Position numbers and translations under genes: made by a program | The notes under the pieces: generated by a model | What the model was told of the DNA's origin: nothing | The model's input: the letters and a program-made list of their open reading frames with translations, nothing else | The model's database searches: none | From: Methylobacter sp. | GTDB taxonomy: Bacteria; Pseudomonadota; Gammaproteobacteria; Methylococcales; Methylomonadaceae | Length of the DNA stretch: 64,000 nt | Assembly: GCA_030699385.1 (NCBI GenBank) | Contig: JAUYMY010000007.1 | Location: 30,597-94,596, forward strand | Direction: 5' to 3' | Part shown: piece by piece, positions 63,334 through 64,000 of the stretch | Numbering within the stretch: the first letter of the stretch is position 1 | Layout of the letters: the number at the start of each line of letters is the position of its first letter

Positions 63334-63774
63334 ATGAATACCCAGCTTGTTAAACACAAAACCCTGCAACTCATCACGCTGATAGTGAGCATTAATTTTA
63401 ATATCGCCGTGGTTTTTCTGCTGATTGCCAGCGTGGTTTCCGCCGCCGGCAGCACCGCTATTTTTGATAATAATGTTGATCTTTACGGCGCTTTAGCCAG
63501 TAATTTGCGTTTGATGTTGGTTTATCTGACGCTAAGCCAATTTAGCGTTTATTGCTTTTGCAGTTATAGCCAAAACTACCGGCCGTTAATGGCCGTTGGT
63601 TTGTTTTGGTTGACGCTGATGGGCGCTATTGATTTTTACGGCATGGTTAATCAGATTGCCATCGACGTTAATTATAACTGGCTGTTTTTGTATTTGGGCG
63701 TGTCCAATTTGCTGTACGGCGGCCTGTCTATCGTGCAAAGTCGTTATTTGCGCGAAGATTCTAATGGGCAGTGA
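63334..63774 (+). CDS. Small four-helix membrane protein of unknown function
   Basis: About 146 residues with four hydrophobic segments (about 10-32, 50-75, 81-100, 110-130). No family recognised. GGAG stands six bases before the ATG at 63334; the upstream ATG at 63331 is equally possible. It lies just after the ftsH terminator in the same direction, so it may use its own promoter or read-through. Confidence 0.7.
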   Translation: MNTQLVKHKTLQLITLIVSINFNIAVVFLLIASVVSAAGSTAIFDNNVDLYGALASNLRLMLVYLTLSQFSVYCFCSYSQNYRPLMAVGLFWLTLMGAIDFYGMVNQIAIDVNYNWLFLYLGVSNLLYGGLSIVQSRYLREDSNGQ

Positions 63775-63793
63775 TAAAGTTGACCGGTTTGAA

Positions 63794-63834
63794 AATTATC
63801 ACCACGCAGACCAGGTTTTAAAAACCTGGTCTGC
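63794..63834. repeat. TTATCACCACG repeat with perfect 14-bp palindrome
   Basis: AATTATCACCACG is followed by GCAGACCAGGTTTT / AAAACCTGGTCTGC. The leading word also occurs near 14553 and 41148, each in non-coding DNA. Confidence 0.6.
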
Positions 63835-63884
63835 ACAGTCCACCGTCATCTCAGTCGATGGCCTTGCCCCATTATCATCGTTCC

Positions 63885-64000
63885 CACGCTCCGGTGCTCA
63901 TCGTTATACATAAGTATTCCGGTTCACAAATTTAGGCGCTTGGGAACGCGTGAAAATAGATGAAATTTGTGGGAGCGGCCACCCGGCCGCGAACAATCGC
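63885..64000. repeat. REP-like elements at the window end
   Basis: GTTCCCACGCTCCGG followed by GCTTGGGAACGCG, then GTGGGAGCGGCCACCCGGCCGCGAA, which resembles Pseudomonas-type REP sequences (GTGGGAGCGG-N-CCGCGA). No gene is supported between 63775 and 64000. Confidence 0.55.

Noticed and set aside
1-64000. CRISPR arrays and rRNA genes
   Set aside because: No regularly spaced direct repeats with unique spacers and no rRNA-like sequence were found; the only regular repeats are attC sites and the intragenic SPOR-protein units.

Overview
The window looks like a chromosomal segment of a gammaproteobacterium, possibly a Methylococcales-type (methanotroph-like) organism. The first call rests on the families present (ftsYEX-rpoH, TIGR02647, DUF2835, TusB/TusE, GcvR-Bcp, YegQ/TrhP, IspH). 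The second is only a guess, because no diagnostic marker such as pmoCAB lies here. No rRNA, CRISPR array or complete insertion sequence was seen.

Region 1 (1-14.5 kb) is housekeeping. It holds the end of a cytochrome oxidase assembly block (SURF1, a Sco-like CxxxC protein, heme A synthase) that runs into ftsY-ftsE-ftsX-rpoH. Heme A synthase and FtsY are encoded by one uninterrupted ORF, an apparent membrane-enzyme/SRP-receptor fusion. rpoH is preceded by a CIRCE (HrcA) operator. Then come a TIGR02647 protein, an O-methyltransferase, a diguanylate cyclase, small conserved membrane and redox proteins, galU, a DUF1499 protein, a photolyase and a YfcH-type epimerase.

Region 2 (14.5-18.3 kb) is accessory. 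An IS30 transposase remnant and a split repeat border five small cassette genes on the minus strand, each separated by integron attC sites. No integrase gene is visible, so this is a cluster of attC sites without an integrase. Next to it are MITE-like inverted repeats and tRNA-Leu(CAA).

Region 3 (18.5-28.7 kb) is housekeeping again: queA, dtd, trhP, a DUF3782-like nuclease-fold protein, rraA, ispH, rhodanese, hslR, an SMR-tusB-tusE operon lacking tusCD, a tandem pair of PilZ (YcgR-like) c-di-GMP receptors and a quinone-oxidoreductase-like MDR protein.

Region 4 (28.7-42.2 kb) is visibly AT-rich and runs in one direction. It encodes an NTF2-like protein, an RTX-type protein, a DJ-1/PfpI protein, an AGE-family (alpha/alpha)6 barrel enzyme, STAS, a GlgX-like debranching enzyme, a second STAS, a dicarboxylate/amino-acid symporter, a Cache-HAMP-PP2C phosphatase, an RsbW-like kinase and an outer-membrane MetA-type protein. 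All parts of a partner-switching module are interleaved with carbohydrate enzymes.

Region 5 (42.2-55.7 kb) holds xseA, thpR, a 5'-nucleotidase, a 1165-residue acidic repeat protein ending in a SPOR domain, gcvR-bcp, PIN-PhoH, a Tat-exported multicopper oxidase, a fatty-acid hydroxylase-family membrane protein, an FHA-DUF805 fusion and hicAB.

Region 6 (55.7-64 kb) has an ATP-grasp-like protein and a MerR-type regulator with the Wx9EH and ExHxxG cobalamin signature of CarH/LitR photoreceptors. The regulator is divergent from an atypical sigma-70 factor followed by hflK-hflC-ftsH paralogues. This looks like a light/B12-gated sigma factor controlling a dedicated membrane-protein quality-control machine, and together with the region 4 module and the CtaA-FtsY fusion it is the most interesting part of the window.
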